NCBI RefSeq assembly: GCF_947387555.1 | Contig: NZ_CANDNZ010000002.1 | Coordinates: forward strand, 496,001-560,000 | Direction: 5' to 3' | Length of the DNA stretch: 64,000 bases | From: Thalassomonas sp. RHCl1 | GTDB lineage: Bacteria > Pseudomonadota > Gammaproteobacteria > Enterobacterales > Alteromonadaceae | In this document: piece by piece, positions 62,791 through 64,000 of the stretch | Position numbering within the stretch: position 1 is the first letter of the stretch | Layout: the number at the start of each line of letters is the position of its first letter | The notes under the pieces: model-generated | What the model saw: only the letters and a program-made list of their open reading frames with translations | What the model was told of the DNA's origin: nothing | Databases searched by the model: none | Program-made: the position numbers and the translations under genes

Positions 62791-62834
62791 CGGCAGCTAA
62801 CCAAAACAGATACTACTGTACAGAGGTATCCATT

Positions 62835-63014
62835 ATGGCTAACCCTAATGATATGCCAGAGTTTCACTCGGTTAAAGTTTCTTTAACAGAAAATATACCA
62901 CCCCTCCAATACCCGCCAACAACGCATACCGCGAAGGTAACCAATACCTGTAGTAGCGAATGGGCCAATGTTTGTGTGCGGTTAACACTGATGGGAGGGC
63001 GGTATTATGCATGA
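62835..63014 (+). CDS. Small 59-residue protein, first of a coupled pair
   Basis: ATG at 62835 follows AGAGGT. The protein begins MANPNDMPEFHSVKVSLTEN, has a proline-rich centre (PPLQYPPTT), two Cys and ends GGRYYA. No family recognised. Its final codons overlap the next start by eight bases, implying translational coupling. Confidence 0.5.
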   Translation: MANPNDMPEFHSVKVSLTENIPPLQYPPTTHTAKVTNTCSSEWANVCVRLTLMGGRYYA

Positions 63015-63324
63015 ATCACATTCCACCTCACCTTCCACCTCGAAAGAGGCCATGCAGGATGCTTCCCTTGATCAGGAGGTAACCATTGAGCAGTGGTCGA
63101 GTGATTTTCTCGATCTTTGCGATGATTTTTGTCAATTCAGCCAGGAATGCGCTTTTCTCTCTGATGCATTCGCTGCGGTTGCACAAGAGCCTGAGTGCAT
63201 CACGCCAGATACCAGCGAAGGTATAAGGCATGTAAACTTTTGGCTTAAATACCAGGTCATAGGTTATCGGGAGAAAATAAACCGGCTGCACGATGGCTGG
63301 AAAGTTCTCAAGCGTAAACAATAA
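63007..63324 (+). CDS. Small 105-residue protein, second of a coupled pair
   Basis: Begins MHESHSTSPSTSKEAMQDAS; the rest is predicted helical and acidic (WSSDFLDLCDDFCQFSQECA, then FWLKYQVIGYREKINRLHDG), with several Cys. No signal peptide and no family recognised. It starts inside the previous gene. The pairing with a tiny upstream partner and the acidic character fit an immunity- or chaperone-type role, which is speculation. Confidence 0.5.
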   Translation: MHESHSTSPSTSKEAMQDASLDQEVTIEQWSSDFLDLCDDFCQFSQECAFLSDAFAAVAQEPECITPDTSEGIRHVNFWLKYQVIGYREKINRLHDGWKVLKRKQ

Positions 63325-63666
63325 GGTGAAATAAGTTTTATACAAAATAAGCCGGGTGGGTTTATCAAGAGCATGGCTGAGCTATGCTAAAATTTATCCG
63401 GTTTTATCCCCTAACGAGCCGTCGAACAGTCTGGAACTTCCACAAACTAATTTTTGTTAACACGTTTCCCTCTAACTCTGTTTTATTTTTGATGTCCAGT
63501 TCTGTTTATGTTTAGTTTTTTGGCTGCCCAGCTTATGTCCCTGAATCACCCAGAAATCTCGTTACTTTGTTCATAAAATATACTTGACACCCATGATTGT
63601 TAACTATATGTTTACATTTGGTAACAAGCGGATACTTGTGTAATTAATAATTAGGGAAATAAACAT
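63325..63666. other. Intergenic region before the small exported-protein gene
   Basis: About 340 bases, A+T-rich towards the right end, with TTGACA at 63583-63588 and TATATGT around 63607, a plausible -35/-10 pair for the next gene. No reading frame is supported. Confidence 0.45.
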
Positions 63667-63921
<255 letters not shown>

Positions 63922-64000
63922 TAATTGTTCCGGTAATTAACGGTTCCTATAAAAGGGAAGCACTAACAATAAAATGCTTTCCTTTAATCACAGCAAGTTT

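Larger units (their letters stand above)
62195..62834. other. Mosaic intergenic region with IS remnant and structured leader
   Basis: From the ATPase start to the next plus-strand gene. It holds the ATPase promoter, an IS30 transposase remnant (62341-62418) and three tandem hairpins at 62736-62790. The rest (about 62420-62735) has no supported frame. Confidence 0.5.

Noticed and set aside
62730-62800. Possible integron attC site or riboswitch at the tandem hairpins
   Set aside because: A GTTTAAC box begins the region but the matching GTTRRRY box and the asymmetric long stem of attC are missing, and no riboswitch consensus was recognised.

Overview
The window looks like chromosome from a marine gammaproteobacterium of the Alteromonadales/Colwelliaceae type (Thalassomonas-like). 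This is inferred from an E. coli YbdL-like aminotransferase, a GltS transporter, a very large TonB-dependent receptor, many secreted cadherin-like proteins and moderate G+C; no rRNA or tRNA is present to settle it. No CRISPR array and no intact insertion sequence were seen.

Layout. (1) 1-7.4 kb: sodium/glutamate symporter (minus) facing away from a TonB-dependent receptor, a secreted M14 carboxypeptidase and a lipoprotein D-aminoacylase (plus), a plausible peptide and D-amino-acid scavenging set. (2) 7.4-8.6 kb: gene-poor scar with a hairpin, a candidate 59-residue peptide gene, a coding-like fragment and a decayed piece of an aminotransferase gene. (3) 8.6-12 kb: membrane-anchored TPR protein, an unknown 178-residue protein and a methionine-type aminotransferase. 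(4) 12-19 kb: a LolD/FtsX-type ABC transporter, an exported DJ-1/PfpI-TPR protein and an OmpR/histidine-kinase pair. The ABC operon and the DJ-1 gene share an 11-bp-period direct repeat (TTTCACA-N4-TTTCAC), suggesting one regulon under the local response regulator. (5) 19-26 kb: secreted cadherin-like protein, an orphan basic protein, a MarR regulator with a likely three-operator circuit controlling a DUF4345-like membrane protein and an SRPBCC protein, and a leucine-rich-repeat lipoprotein.

(6) 26.2-57.6 kb, minus strand: a complete extracellular contractile injection system (eCIS; Afp/PVC/MAC family). In transcription order: DUF4255 cap protein, a possible cap adaptor, sheath, two tube proteins, a DUF5908 micro-protein, LysM hub, VgrG-like spike, a tiny 29-codon ORF, PAAR tip, gp25, two very large baseplate proteins, a 2036-residue PKD-rich fibre/cage-like protein, tape-measure protein, AAA+ ATPase, and two DUF4157 proteins. 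The last, 1597 residues long, carries three ~140-residue repeats and a GHLLN nuclease-like segment near its C-terminus and is the best candidate cargo/toxin. A strong bidirectional terminator closes the operon against the convergent lipoprotein gene. Divergent from the first eCIS gene is a stand-alone protein resembling the rotor half of the flagellar switch protein FliG, lacking key charged torque residues; this is the most unexpected item.

(7) 58.5-64 kb: accessory end with a small unknown protein, another secreted cadherin-like protein, an A+T-rich ORC/Cdc6-like AAA ATPase, an IS30 transposase remnant, a translationally coupled pair of small genes behind three tandem hairpins, and a small exported peptide containing a hexanucleotide microsatellite.
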